Source: Streptomyces durmitorensis (GTDB taxonomy: Bacteria; Actinomycetota; Actinomycetes; Streptomycetales; Streptomycetaceae). From it: a stretch of 64,000 nucleotides of DNA. This document shows positions 53,293 through 61,731 of the stretch, piece by piece; the first letter of the stretch is position 1, and the number at the start of each line of letters is the position of its first letter. The notes below the pieces were generated by a model. That model was given only the letters and a program-made list of their open reading frames with translations. It was not told the DNA's origin and ran no database searches. Both the position numbers and the translations under genes were made by a program. The stretch is taken from assembly GCF_023498005.1 (NCBI RefSeq), contig NZ_CP097289.1, forward strand, positions 2,790,001 to 2,854,000. Reading direction: 5' to 3'.

Positions 53293-54042
53293 TCATCCCC
53301 CGTCGTACCCCAAGTCCCCCGTGTCCTCGCCCTCTTCCTCGATTGCCTGCCGGACGATCCGCAGAGCCAACCCTTCCGAGTAGCCCTTGCGGGCGAGCAT
53401 GCCCGCGAGGCGGCGCAGTCGCTTGTCGCGGTCGAGGCCCCGCGTCGCGCGGAGCTTTCGGGCGACGAGCTCGCGTGCGGTCGCCTCCTCCTGCTCCGAG
53501 TCGAGCTGTCCGACGGCCTCCTCGATCAGCGTCGCGTCCACGCCCTTCGTGCGCAGCTCCTGCGCGAGCGCCCGTCGGGCCAGACCCCGGCCGTGGTGCC
53601 GGGACTCCACCCACGCGCCCGCGAAGGCGCCGTCGTTGATCAGACCGACCTCTTCGAAGCGGGTCAGCACTTCGTCCGCCACGTCGTCCGGGATCTCCCG
53701 CTTGCGCAGCGCGTCCGCCAGCTGTTTGCGCGTGCGCGGGGTCCCGGTGAGCAGGCGCAGACAGATCGCCCGCGCCTTCTCACCTGGATCCGTCGGCGGC
53801 TCCCCCTTCTTCTCGGCCCTCGACGAGGAAGGGGGGCCGCTGTCCTGTGAGCCGTCGCCCCGGCCTTCGCCGAAGCCGCCACGCCGTCGGCGACCCCTCC
53901 GGCCGCCGCCCCCGCGGAAGCCGGTGCCGTCACCCTCCTGGTCGGCGCCGCCCTGATCCGCACCGTCCGCGAAGCCTCGGCCCGCGGGGTCGGTGTGGTG
54001 CTCGGGGGTGATCTGGTCCGCCCAGTCCGTGCGCCGCGTCAT
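53293..54042 (-). CDS. recX: Regulatory protein RecX
   Basis: 249 residues. The first ~90 are Gly/Arg/Asp-rich and disordered, an actinobacterial extension. The three-helix repeats of RecX occupy about 90-240: CLRLLTGTPRTRKQLADALRKRE, shown by its core TPRTRKQLADAL, then HGRGLARRALAQELRTKGVD and LARKGYSEGLALRIVR. RecX limits RecA filament growth. It starts 3 bases after the recA stop and is cotranscribed with it, as is usual. ATG 54042 has no ribosome site of its own, so translation is presumably coupled. Confidence 0.96.
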   Translation of the reverse strand: MTRRTDWADQITPEHHTDPAGRGFADGADQGGADQEGDGTGFRGGGGRRGRRRRGGFGEGRGDGSQDSGPPSSSRAEKKGEPPTDPGEKARAICLRLLTGTPRTRKQLADALRKREIPDDVADEVLTRFEEVGLINDGAFAGAWVESRHHGRGLARRALAQELRTKGVDATLIEEAVGQLDSEQEEATARELVARKLRATRGLDRDKRLRRLAGMLARKGYSEGLALRIVRQAIEEEGEDTGDLGYDGG

Positions 54043-54045
54043 GGA

Positions 54046-55170
54046 TCAGCTCTTGGCCGCGGCGGCCTTGGGCTTGGTGGCCTTGGTCGCCGGTGCGGGC
54101 ACGGTCTTGGCGGCGTCCTCTGCCGCGTCCCCCGCGTCCTTGGCCGGCTCGGCGGCGGACTCCTCCGTCTTCGGCTTCACGCCGACGCCCAGCTTCTCCT
54201 TGATCTTCTTCTCGATCTCGTCGGCGAGATCGGGGTTGTCCTTCAGGAAGTTGCGGGCGTTCTCCTTGCCCTGGCCGAGCTGGTCGCCCTCGTACGTGTA
54301 CCAGGCGCCCGCCTTGCGGACGAAGCCGTTCTCCACGCCCATGTCGATCAGGCCGCCCTCGCGGCTGATGCCCTGGCCGTACAGGATGTCGAACTCGGCC
54401 TGCTTGAAGGGCGGCGCGACCTTGTTCTTGACGACCTTGACGCGGGTGCGGTTGCCCACCGCGTCCGTGCCGTCCTTCAGCGTCTCGATGCGCCGGATGT
54501 CGAGCCGCACCGAGGCGTAGAACTTCAGCGCGCGGCCACCGGTCGTGGTCTCCGGGGAGCCGAACATCACGCCGATCTTCTCGCGCAGCTGGTTGATGAA
54601 GATCGCGGTGGTCTTGGACTGGTTGAGCGCGCTGGTGATCTTCCGGAGCGCCTGGCTCATCAGACGGGCCTGCAGACCCACGTGCGAGTCGCCCATCTCG
54701 CCCTCGATTTCCGCGCGCGGCACCAGGGCCGCGACGGAGTCGATGACGATCAGGTCGAGCGCGCCGGAGCGGACCAGCATGTCGACGATCTCCAGAGCCT
54801 GCTCGCCGTTGTCCGGCTGGGACAGGATCAGGTTGTCGATGTCGACACCCAGCTTCTTCGCGTACTCGGGGTCGAGTGCGTGCTCGGCGTCCACGAAGGC
54901 GACGGCGCCGCCCGCGCGCTGTGCGTTCGCCACCGCGTGCAGCGTCAGCGTCGTCTTACCGGAGGACTCCGGGCCGTACACCTCCACCACACGGCCACGC
55001 GGGATGCCGCCGACGCCGAGCGCGACGTCGAGCGCGGTCGATCCCGTGGGGATGACCTCGATGGGGTCGTTCGGCCGCTCGCCCATGCGCATCACTGCGC
55101 CCTTGCCGAATTGCCGTTCAATCTGTGCGAGCGCGGCTTCGAGCGCCTTCTCGCGGTCGGTTCCTGCCAT
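54046..55170 (-). CDS. recA: Recombinase RecA
   Basis: 374 residues from ATG 55170, the known length in Streptomyces; the frame above is not coding. Walker [10 protein letters not shown] at 66-74, Walker [11 protein letters not shown], loop L1 [16 protein letters not shown] and L2 [22 protein letters not shown], shown in part by [17 protein letters not shown]. The last ~45 residues are Ala/Lys/Pro-rich, typical of streptomycete RecA. Mediates strand exchange and LexA cleavage. Its control region shows a TTGACA -35 and a LexA box. Operon recA-recX. Confidence 0.98.
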   Translation of the reverse strand: MAGTDREKALEAALAQIERQFGKGAVMRMGERPNDPIEVIPTGSTALDVALGVGGIPRGRVVEVYGPESSGKTTLTLHAVANAQRAGGAVAFVDAEHALDPEYAKKLGVDIDNLILSQPDNGEQALEIVDMLVRSGALDLIVIDSVAALVPRAEIEGEMGDSHVGLQARLMSQALRKITSALNQSKTTAIFINQLREKIGVMFGSPETTTGGRALKFYASVRLDIRRIETLKDGTDAVGNRTRVKVVKNKVAPPFKQAEFDILYGQGISREGGLIDMGVENGFVRKAGAWYTYEGDQLGQGKENARNFLKDNPDLADEIEKKIKEKLGVGVKPKTEESAAEPAKDAGDAAEDAAKTVPAPATKATKPKAAAAKS

Positions 55171-55354
55171 GGGTTCCACCCGATTTGCTTGTGTCGATCG
55201 CTTCACGTCAATGACGCTAGCGCCTGCCACTGACAATCCGCCCCGACGCCCGTCCGGCCTGTGGATAACTCGAGGCGATCGCCCCGCCGAAATCCGCCGG
55301 AGCCCCAGGGATCCCCCCGCGAAAACCCCGGGAAAACGCCGCCAGGCAACCTAT

Positions 55355-55382
55355 AAGAATGGATGTTCGATTTTGGTGTCAA
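55355..55382 (-). promoter_or_regulatory. recA promoter and SOS box
   Basis: On the minus strand: -35 TTGACA (complement of 55377-55382), then TCGAAC-ATCC-ATTCTT (55370-55355). GAAC-N4-ATTC is the variant LexA box known for Streptomyces recA. The box lies between the -35 and the presumed -10, a repressing position. Confidence 0.8.
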
Positions 55383-55465
55383 GCGCACCACGCGGCTCCA
55401 CCGAGGGTACGGAAGGGTCCGGTCCGCCGGGCGCACCTCGCCCCCACGACCCGCCGCGTCGCGCT

Positions 55466-55504
55466 CCCGCACCCGCACCCGCACCCGCACCCGCACCCGC
55501 ACCC
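55466..55504 (+). repeat. CCCGCA hexanucleotide tandem repeat, 6.5 copies
   Basis: 39 bases of perfect CCCGCA units, in the region ahead of the membrane protein; in the frame of that gene it would read (HP)n, which I take as untranslated. Confidence 0.9.
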
Positions 55505-55622
55505 AGGGCTACTCCCCCGGGCGTACGCGCATCGCCTTCGGCCGGACGACGACCGGCCCGCGTCCTCCCGCCAGGCTCGGCCTCATGGAAAGTCCGCGCT
55601 CGACCGCCTCCGCCACCGCCCT

Positions 55623-56366
55623 GTGGCGCTCGGCACGCCCCGCCGAACGCCTCAGCTGCGCGACCGGCGCGTCCTGATCCTCTCGGGCCTCGCGCACCTG
55701 CTGGTCTTCGCGGTCGACGGCGGACCGTGGGAGGGTCCCGCCTCCTGGCGCAAGCCGGTCACGTTCGGCCTCTCCTTCGGCCTGACCCTGATCGCCGTCG
55801 CCTGGGTGACGTCGTATCTGCGGATGGGGGCCCGCACCCGGGCGGCGCTCCTGGTCCCCTTCGCGGCGGACTGCGTCCTGGAGGTCGGCGGGATCGCTCT
55901 TCAGGCGTGGCGGCGGGTGCCCTCGCATCTCAACATGGAGAGCGGCGTCGACTCCGCGGTGTCCATGTCCCTCGCGGTGGGCGGCGGAATCCTCGTCGTC
56001 CTGCTGTCGGCGTTCGCGGTCGCCTCGTTCCGGCACCGGCCCACGGGACCCACCGGCATGCCGCTCGCCCTCCGGTCCGGCTTCGCCATACTGCTCGTCG
56101 CCCTCGCGTCGGGTGCCGCGATGATCGCGCGCGGTGTGTTCCTGCCCCGGAGCGGCCACCAGGAGTCGGCCTACCGCTCCACAGCGGCACTCAAGCCGCC
56201 GCACGGGGTGAGCCTGCACGCCGTCCTGGTGCTGCCCGCGCCCGCCTGGCTGCTCTCCCGCACCTCCTGGGGCGAGCGGACGCGGCAGCGGGTGATGACG
56301 GCGGCCGTCGGCTGCTACGCGGTCGCTGTTCTCGGCCCCGGCATCTGGGGCGTGGTCACCTACTGA
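55623..56366 (+). CDS. Integral membrane protein, 247 aa (start uncertain)
   Basis: From about residue 15 the protein reads as a membrane protein with about six helices: RRVLILSGLAHLLVFAVDGGPWEGP, shown by LSGLAHLLVFAVDGGP, then RKPVTFGLSFGLTLIAVAWV and a series of further hydrophobic segments to the C-terminus. The frame is open from 55359, but its first ~80 codons (HPHPHP repeats, Arg-rich) do not look like protein. I place the start at GTG 55623, which lacks a ribosome site; the neighbouring frame has an ATG at 55585 that also reads as coding, so a small frameshift cannot be excluded. No family name recognised. Its end overlaps the AI-2E family gene by 7 bases. Confidence 0.7.
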   Translation: MALGTPRRTPQLRDRRVLILSGLAHLLVFAVDGGPWEGPASWRKPVTFGLSFGLTLIAVAWVTSYLRMGARTRAALLVPFAADCVLEVGGIALQAWRRVPSHLNMESGVDSAVSMSLAVGGGILVVLLSAFAVASFRHRPTGPTGMPLALRSGFAILLVALASGAAMIARGVFLPRSGHQESAYRSTAALKPPHGVSLHAVLVLPAPAWLLSRTSWGERTRQRVMTAAVGCYAVAVLGPGIWGVVTY

Positions 56367-57688
56367 CGGCCGTCCGAGCCCGGCTCCCGGCCCGTCCCCT
56401 GTGCGGAGCCGGGCCCCGAACCCGCGGCCTCCTCCGCCGCAACCTCGGCCTCCGACGCCCCTCCCGGCCGGTTCGGCCCGCGTAGAGCACGCCGCACGCG
56501 CGTGAGGAGGGACGCTCCGCCCTTGCGCCGGTGCCCGTGGACGCGCGGGTCGTCCGTGACGTCGTACCGCTTCACGTACGCCCCCAGGAAGGCCTGCAGG
56601 GTCGCGATCGCCGGGATGGAGATCAGGGCGCCTACCGCGCCGAGGAGCGCCGTGCCCGCGATGACCGACCCGAAGGCGACCGCCGGGTGGATGTCCACGC
56701 TCTTGGCGGTGAGCTTGGGCTGCAGGACGTAGTTCTCGAACTGCTGGTAGACCACCACGAAGATCAGCACCCACAGCGCGTACCAGGGGTCGACCGTGAA
56801 GGCGATCAGCATCGGCAGGGCGCCCGCCAGATACGTGCCGATGGTGGGGATGAACTGCGAGACCAGGCCGACCCACACCGCGAGCACGGGCGCGTACGGC
56901 ACGCCGAGGGCCTGCAGCAGGATGTAGTGCGCGACTCCGGAGATCAGCGCCATCAGGCCGCGTGAGTAGAGATAGCCGCCGGTCTTGTTGACCGCGATCT
57001 CCCAGGCGCGGAGCACCTCGGCCTGCCGCGCGGGCGGAAGGACCGAGCAGAGCGCGCGCCGCAGCCGCGGTCCGTCGGCCGCGAAGTAGAACGAGAACAG
57101 CAGGACCGTCAGGAGCTGGAAGAGGCCGCCGAGGACCTGCGCCGACACGTCCAGGACGCCGCTCGCGCTGTTCTGCACGTACTTCTGCAGCCAGTCCGAG
57201 TGGACCAGGCTGTCCTGGATCTCGACCCGGGACAGCTCCGTATGGAACGTCTGGTTGATCCAGCTGATGACGTCGTCCAGGTACTCCGGGAAGTCCTCGA
57301 CCATGTCCACGATCTGGCCCGCCAGCATCGAACCCATGAGCGTGATGAAGCCCGCGCTCGCGATCAGGACGCCGAGGAAGACCAGGAAGGTGGCGAAGCC
57401 CCTGCGCAGCCCGCGCGCGGCCATCCAGCTCACCGCGGGCTCGACCGCGAGCGCCAGGAAGAACGCGATCAGAATGTTGATCAGCAGGCCGGTCAGCTGG
57501 TGGAAGGCCCAACTGCCCAGCTGGAAACAGGCGATGAGCGCGAGGGCGAGCACCATGGCACGCGGCAGCCAGCGCGGCATGCTGGCGGCCCGCCCGGTCC
57601 CGGCCCCGCCCGGGGGCTGTGCGGGCGGCGTGGTGCCGAGCGGAGCTACGTCCTGGGTGACCTGCGCGGTCTCGTCTGTCGATGACAC
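56360..57688 (-). CDS. AI-2E/PerM family membrane protein
   Basis: 442 residues from GTG 57688; the open frame reaches 57742 and the true start is not certain. About seven helices. The PerM/YdiK-type pattern is seen in ILIAFFLALAVEPAVSWM, the cytoplasmic or re-entrant segment, and FIPTIGTYLAGALPMLIAF near residue 280, followed by FENYVLQPKL with the conserved Pro. The family was named for AI-2 export but many members act as permeases of unknown substrate or Na+/H+ antiporters. The C-terminal 70 residues are basic then acidic and disordered. Confidence 0.88.
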   Translation of the reverse strand: MSSTDETAQVTQDVAPLGTTPPAQPPGGAGTGRAASMPRWLPRAMVLALALIACFQLGSWAFHQLTGLLINILIAFFLALAVEPAVSWMAARGLRRGFATFLVFLGVLIASAGFITLMGSMLAGQIVDMVEDFPEYLDDVISWINQTFHTELSRVEIQDSLVHSDWLQKYVQNSASGVLDVSAQVLGGLFQLLTVLLFSFYFAADGPRLRRALCSVLPPARQAEVLRAWEIAVNKTGGYLYSRGLMALISGVAHYILLQALGVPYAPVLAVWVGLVSQFIPTIGTYLAGALPMLIAFTVDPWYALWVLIFVVVYQQFENYVLQPKLTAKSVDIHPAVAFGSVIAGTALLGAVGALISIPAIATLQAFLGAYVKRYDVTDDPRVHGHRRKGGASLLTRVRRALRGPNRPGGASEAEVAAEEAAGSGPGSAQGTGREPGSDGRQ

Positions 57689-57791
57689 GGAGCCAGTCTC
57701 GCCCACGCCACCGACATTCGGCCGCCGCCCCCGCATCTTCACGCCGAAGGGGGCCCGCGACGAGCGCCGGAGGGCGGCGAACTGTCCGCCC

Positions 57792-57986
57792 TCAGCGCCT
57801 TTCGGCCGGTACGTCCATCGCCGTGCACACGGCGCGCCAGATGTCCTTGGCGTCCCAGCCCGCGTCCAGTGCCTGATGCACCGTGCGCCCGCCGAGCTCC
57901 GCCATCACGTGATCGCGAGCGAACGAGTCGGCGTACCCCTGTCCGAAGTGGTCCGCCATCCGCTCCCAGAAAATCGTCAACCGCAT
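57792..57986 (-). CDS. DUF3046 protein
   Basis: 64 residues, the whole length of the DUF3046 family: MRLTIFWERMADHFGQGYAD at the start, DHVMAELGGRTVHQALDAG and WDAKDIWRAVC in the middle and end. A small conserved actinobacterial protein often encoded near recA-recX. No catalytic residues; function unknown. Starts at ATG 57986. Confidence 0.93.
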   Translation of the reverse strand: MRLTIFWERMADHFGQGYADSFARDHVMAELGGRTVHQALDAGWDAKDIWRAVCTAMDVPAERR

Positions 57987-58065
57987 GCCTTCAGTATCGC
58001 GCCCTGGAGAGTGCAGCCGGACCCAGGGGGCTTGCCGAGGACGCGTTCCGGCCTACGGTCTGTGC

Positions 58066-59031
58066 ATGGCCGAAACCGGAGCATCCCCGCACGCCGCGCC
58101 CTCGCCGGTCGCACGCGCAGAGCACTTCGTCTGGCTCACCGCGCGCGTCCTCGAGCAGCGGCGGTTCGCGTACCACTTCCTGAGCGGCACCGGCGGCACG
58201 ACCGGCTCCGGAGCCGGCCCGTCGGCCGACGCGGTCGAGACCGCCCTGGCCGCCTACGACACCGAGGACGGCGGGTACGGATACGCGCTCGAACCGGATC
58301 TGCGCGGCCCGGTCAGCCAGCCCCTGCACGTCGGGCACGCGCTGCGCGTCCTGGACTCGATCCGGCGCTGCGGCGGGCGGCGGGTGGAGCGTGTGTGCCG
58401 CTATCTGACCTCGGTGTCGACACCCGACGGCGCCCTTCCGGCGATCCATCCCAGCCAGCGCGGCTATCCCTCGGCGCCGTTCATGCCCGTGGTGGACGAT
58501 CCACCGAGCGAACTCCTCGCCACCGGTCCCGTGGTGGGCCTGTTGCACCGCAACGAGGTGTGGCACGCCTGGCTGTTCAGGGCCACCGACTTCTGCTGGG
58601 CCGCCGTCGAGTCGCTCGAGAAGTCCCATCCGTACGAGATCCAGGCGGCTGTCGCGTTCCTCGACGGGGCACCCGACCGCCCGCGCGCGGAGGCGGCCGC
58701 TGACCGCCTTGGCAGGATCGCGCGGGAGCAGCAGCTCGTGGCGCTCGACCCCGAGCGGCTCGACGCGTATCCCGTGGCGCCCGGCTACGCACCGGGTGAG
58801 CACCACTTCGCGCACGACTACGCGAAGGCACCCGAGTCGCTCGCACGCGCGTGGTTCACCGACGAGGAGATGGCGCGCTCCCTGGACCACCTCGAGCAGG
58901 ACCAGCAGGAGGACGGCGGCTGGCCGATCAGCTGGCGTCAGTGGGCCCCGGCCGTCGCCCTCGAAGCGCGCCCGATGGTCACCATCGAGGCGCTGCGCAC
59001 GCTACGGGCGTACGGACGGTCCATCGCCTGA
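58066..59031 (+). CDS. Alpha/alpha-toroid (terpene cyclase/prenyltransferase-like repeat) protein
   Basis: 321 residues from ATG 58066 (MAETGASP). Two Gly/Trp-rich repeat ends, EDGGYGYALEPDL near 65-77 and QQEDGGWPISWRQW near 280-293, are the QW-like pattern of squalene-hopene cyclase and prenyltransferase-beta toroids. The DxDD acid motif of terpene cyclases is not seen, so it may be a non-catalytic or different hydrolytic toroid. No signal peptide. It stands alone on the plus strand; its 3' end overlaps the PucR gene by 30 bases. Confidence 0.75.
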   Translation: MAETGASPHAAPSPVARAEHFVWLTARVLEQRRFAYHFLSGTGGTTGSGAGPSADAVETALAAYDTEDGGYGYALEPDLRGPVSQPLHVGHALRVLDSIRRCGGRRVERVCRYLTSVSTPDGALPAIHPSQRGYPSAPFMPVVDDPPSELLATGPVVGLLHRNEVWHAWLFRATDFCWAAVESLEKSHPYEIQAAVAFLDGAPDRPRAEAAADRLGRIAREQQLVALDPERLDAYPVAPGYAPGEHHFAHDYAKAPESLARAWFTDEEMARSLDHLEQDQQEDGGWPISWRQWAPAVALEARPMVTIEALRTLRAYGRSIA

Positions 59032-60201
59032 CGGGGGCTCCTCGGCCTCCCTCAGCAGCAGTGCCGCGATGGCCAGTGCCGTGCCGCGCGGCGCCGACAG
59101 GTCGATGCCGGTGCGTTCGCCGATCTTCGCGAGGCGGTTGTCGACGGTGTTGGGGTGCAGGCCGAGGGCGGCGGCGGTCGCCCTGCGCTCCTGCTGATGG
59201 CCGAGGTGGGTGCGCAGCGTCTCCAGGAGTTCGGGCCGGTCGGCGACCGGGTCGAGCAGCGCGGAGATGAGGTGGCTGCTCTCGTTGCGGCGGGAGAGGT
59301 GGTACTCCAGGAGCACGTCGGCCATGCGGTGCAGTCCCGGAGGCATCCCGCACGCGCGCGTGATGCGCAGTATCTCGGTCGCGGTACGGGCCGCGTCGGT
59401 CACGGCCTCGGGCCCGGCGGCGTCCACTGCGGCGACGCGTACGGGAAGGTCGCAGGCCTTGCCGAGGCGGCGCGGCAGATCCTCGGGGGGCAGGCATTCC
59501 TTGGGGACGATGACCCGGCCTCCGTCGGCCTCGAGGAGGGCGAGCACCTCCAGGTCGAAGGCGTGGTCCAGGGCGGTCTGCACGCGTCGCAGCCGCCGCC
59601 GTACGGCCACAGGGCCTTCGGCCGGCGCCCCGTCGAAGCCGATCGCGAGGACGAGCACGGGCCCCGCGAGGCGCAATTGGTCGAGCAGCACGTGGCCGGG
59701 CGGCACCATGCCGTCGAGCAGGCCGCGGACCAGGGAACTGCGCTGGGCGCGCTGCTCGGCCTCCAGGGCGGAGCGTTCGTCCAGGTAGGTCTCGGCCACG
59801 GCGCCGACGACCGCGGGGTGCGACTGCAGCAACACGTCGACGAGTTCGACCAGGGCCGCTTCCTCGCCGGGGCGTGCCGCGTCGCGCAGCGCCTGCCACA
59901 GGACGTAGACCCCCAGGGCGTGCGTACGCAGCAGCAGGTGCAGCGGCATGCCCTCTTCCGCCCGCTGCGCGGCCCGCTCGCGGAAGAGCCGGTGGCTGCC
60001 GGGCTGATCGGTGACGTGCCGCAGGAAGAGGCGCACTCCGTGGCGTGCGGTCGCGGCTATCTCCAGGTCCTTCACGTCATCGGGGAGCTCCGCATATCCG
60101 GGCAGTTCCTCGAACGACTCACGAGCCATCCGGCGCGCCAGCTCATTGACTCTCGGCTCGCAGCGCGCCGCGAGAGACCTCGCCTCGGAGGACAGTGGCA
60201 C
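59002..60201 (-). CDS. PucR-type (CdaR-like) helix-turn-helix regulator
   Basis: 399 residues from GTG 60201 with GAGGAG 6 bases upstream. An N-terminal helical sensor region of about 150 residues (RHGVRLFLRHV ...), a GGDEF-like/CdaR middle domain, and the C-terminal HTH_30 domain, LLETLRTHLGHQQERRATAAALGLHPNTVDNRLAKI, shown by its core ALGLHPNTVDNRL. Regulators of this type control catabolic operons. It is divergent from an alkylsulfatase-like hydrolase and transporter, and the gap holds palindromes, so it should control them. The inducer is unknown. Confidence 0.88.
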   Translation of the reverse strand: MPLSSEARSLAARCEPRVNELARRMARESFEELPGYAELPDDVKDLEIAATARHGVRLFLRHVTDQPGSHRLFRERAAQRAEEGMPLHLLLRTHALGVYVLWQALRDAARPGEEAALVELVDVLLQSHPAVVGAVAETYLDERSALEAEQRAQRSSLVRGLLDGMVPPGHVLLDQLRLAGPVLVLAIGFDGAPAEGPVAVRRRLRRVQTALDHAFDLEVLALLEADGGRVIVPKECLPPEDLPRRLGKACDLPVRVAAVDAAGPEAVTDAARTATEILRITRACGMPPGLHRMADVLLEYHLSRRNESSHLISALLDPVADRPELLETLRTHLGHQQERRATAAALGLHPNTVDNRLAKIGERTGIDLSAPRGTALAIAALLLREAEEPPSGDGPSVRP

Positions 60202-60220
60202 GGTGTCTCCTCTTCAGGGG

Positions 60221-60243
60221 GTCACGGTTTGTGACGCGTCACA
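60221..60243. promoter_or_regulatory. Putative PucR-type operator in the divergent region
   Basis: Perfect palindrome TGTGACG-CGTCACA at 60230-60243, overlapped by GTCAC-N5-GTGAC (60221-60235). Site of the PucR-type regulator or another repressor; by position only. Confidence 0.55.
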
Positions 60244-60351
60244 TTACCCACGGGACCTGTGTGTGACGGGAGTGGATGTTCGACCGCACGCCAGGGGTCG
60301 AAACTCGTGACCTGTGGCCATCCACCACTCCGGACACGAGGAGCCGCGGAC

Positions 60352-61731
60352 ATGACCGAGCACAAGGCAGTGGACTATGCCGAGTACGTCGACCGGGTGT
60401 GGCGGGGCGAGGAGACGCTCCTGTCCCACCTCACCGGCGCGTACACCGGGGACGAGCTGGTGCGGCTGCGTGAACGGGTGGGCTTCTTCCCGGCGTTCGC
60501 GAACGTCGCGGTGTTCGACACGGGCGACGGGGTGGTGCTCGTCGACTCGGGCGACTTCCGTACGGCACAGCAACTGCACACCGCGGTCGGTGGGTTCGGC
60601 GCCGGTCCGGTGCGCTCCGTGGTGTTCACGCACGGCCATGTGGACCACGTCTTCGGAGTGTTTCCCTTCGACCGCGAGGCGGAGGCTTCGGGCGTCCGGC
60701 CGCCCGAGGTGATCGCCCACGAAGGCGTCACCGCGCGCTTCGACCGCTACATCCGCACCGCCGGCTACAACTCCTGGATCAACCGCAGGCAGTTCGGAGT
60801 GCCCTCCCTGGAGTGGCCCACCACGTACCGCTACCCGGACACCGTCTACCGGGACCGCCACACCGTGCGCCGCGGCGAGCTGACCTTCGAGCTGTTCCAC
60901 GCGCGCGGGGAGACCGACGACCACACCTATGTGTGGATACCGGAGCTCAAGACGCTCTGCACGGGCGACCTGTTCATCTGGAACTCGCCGAATGCGGGCA
61001 ACCCCCAGAAGGTGCAGCGCTACCCGGAGGACTGGGCACACGCCCTGCGCGCCATGCAGGAACTCGGCGCCGAACTGCTGCTCCCCGGGCACGGCGTCCC
61101 CGTCGTGGGCGCCGATCGCGTGCACCAGGCGCTGGACGACACCGCTCGGCTCCTGGAGTCGCTGTGCGAGCAGACCAGGGCGCTGATGAACGCGGGCCAC
61201 CGCCTGGACGCCGTCATCCACGGCGTCCAGGTCCCCGAGGAGCTCCTCGCGAAGCCGTACCTCCATCCCGCCTACGACGAGCCGGAGTTCGTCGTACGCA
61301 ACCTCTGGCGGCTCTGGGGCGGCTGGTACGACCAGAACCCCGCGCATCTCAAGCCCGCCCCGGAGGCGGCACTCGCTGCCGAGTTCGCGAAGGCCGCGGG
61401 AGGCGCCCTCGCCTTGGCCCGGCGGGCCGGGCGGCTGCTGACCGACGGCGAGCCGCGTCTTGCCGCGCATCTGGCGGAGACGGCCGCGCTGGCCGCACCG
61501 GACGACGTCGAGGTGGCACGCGTGCGTGCCGAGGTGTACGCACTGCGCGCCCTCCAGGAGACGTCGACCATGGCGCGCGGAGTCTTCAACTGGGCGGCCG
61601 CGGAGTCGGCCGCCGTGGCCGAAGGAACGGACCTGGAGACGGAGTTGACGCGCACCCCCGAGGGACGCCGCCGGGCCGCCGGGGCGATCAGCGTAGGTGT
61701 GATCGACGACGAAGACGGCTGCTGCGGATGA
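60352..61731 (+). CDS. Metallo-beta-lactamase-fold hydrolase of alkylsulfatase type
   Basis: 459 residues from ATG 60352 (GAGGAG 9 bases upstream). Zinc motif THGHVDHV with His94, His96, Asp98 and His99; further metal ligands in FHARGETDDHT and LLLPGHGVPV. The C-terminal half has the alkylsulfatase dimerisation domain, PEFVVRNLWRLWGGWYDQNP being typical, followed by a helical SCP-2-like remnant. SdsA1-type enzymes cleave the alkyl-sulfate ester; the missing C-terminal SCP-2 domain (family length about 650) leaves the substrate open. It is coupled to the MFS gene by an ATGA overlap. Confidence 0.85.
   Translation: MTEHKAVDYAEYVDRVWRGEETLLSHLTGAYTGDELVRLRERVGFFPAFANVAVFDTGDGVVLVDSGDFRTAQQLHTAVGGFGAGPVRSVVFTHGHVDHVFGVFPFDREAEASGVRPPEVIAHEGVTARFDRYIRTAGYNSWINRRQFGVPSLEWPTTYRYPDTVYRDRHTVRRGELTFELFHARGETDDHTYVWIPELKTLCTGDLFIWNSPNAGNPQKVQRYPEDWAHALRAMQELGAELLLPGHGVPVVGADRVHQALDDTARLLESLCEQTRALMNAGHRLDAVIHGVQVPEELLAKPYLHPAYDEPEFVVRNLWRLWGGWYDQNPAHLKPAPEAALAAEFAKAAGGALALARRAGRLLTDGEPRLAAHLAETAALAAPDDVEVARVRAEVYALRALQETSTMARGVFNWAAAESAAVAEGTDLETELTRTPEGRRRAAGAISVGVIDDEDGCCG

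Noticed and set aside
55466..55504. CRISPR-like repeat
   Set aside because: It is a contiguous hexanucleotide repeat without spacers or cas genes.
55359..55622. N-terminal extension of the membrane protein with HPHPHP repeats
   Set aside because: Starts within the recA SOS box and is coded by CCCGCA repeats; not protein-like.
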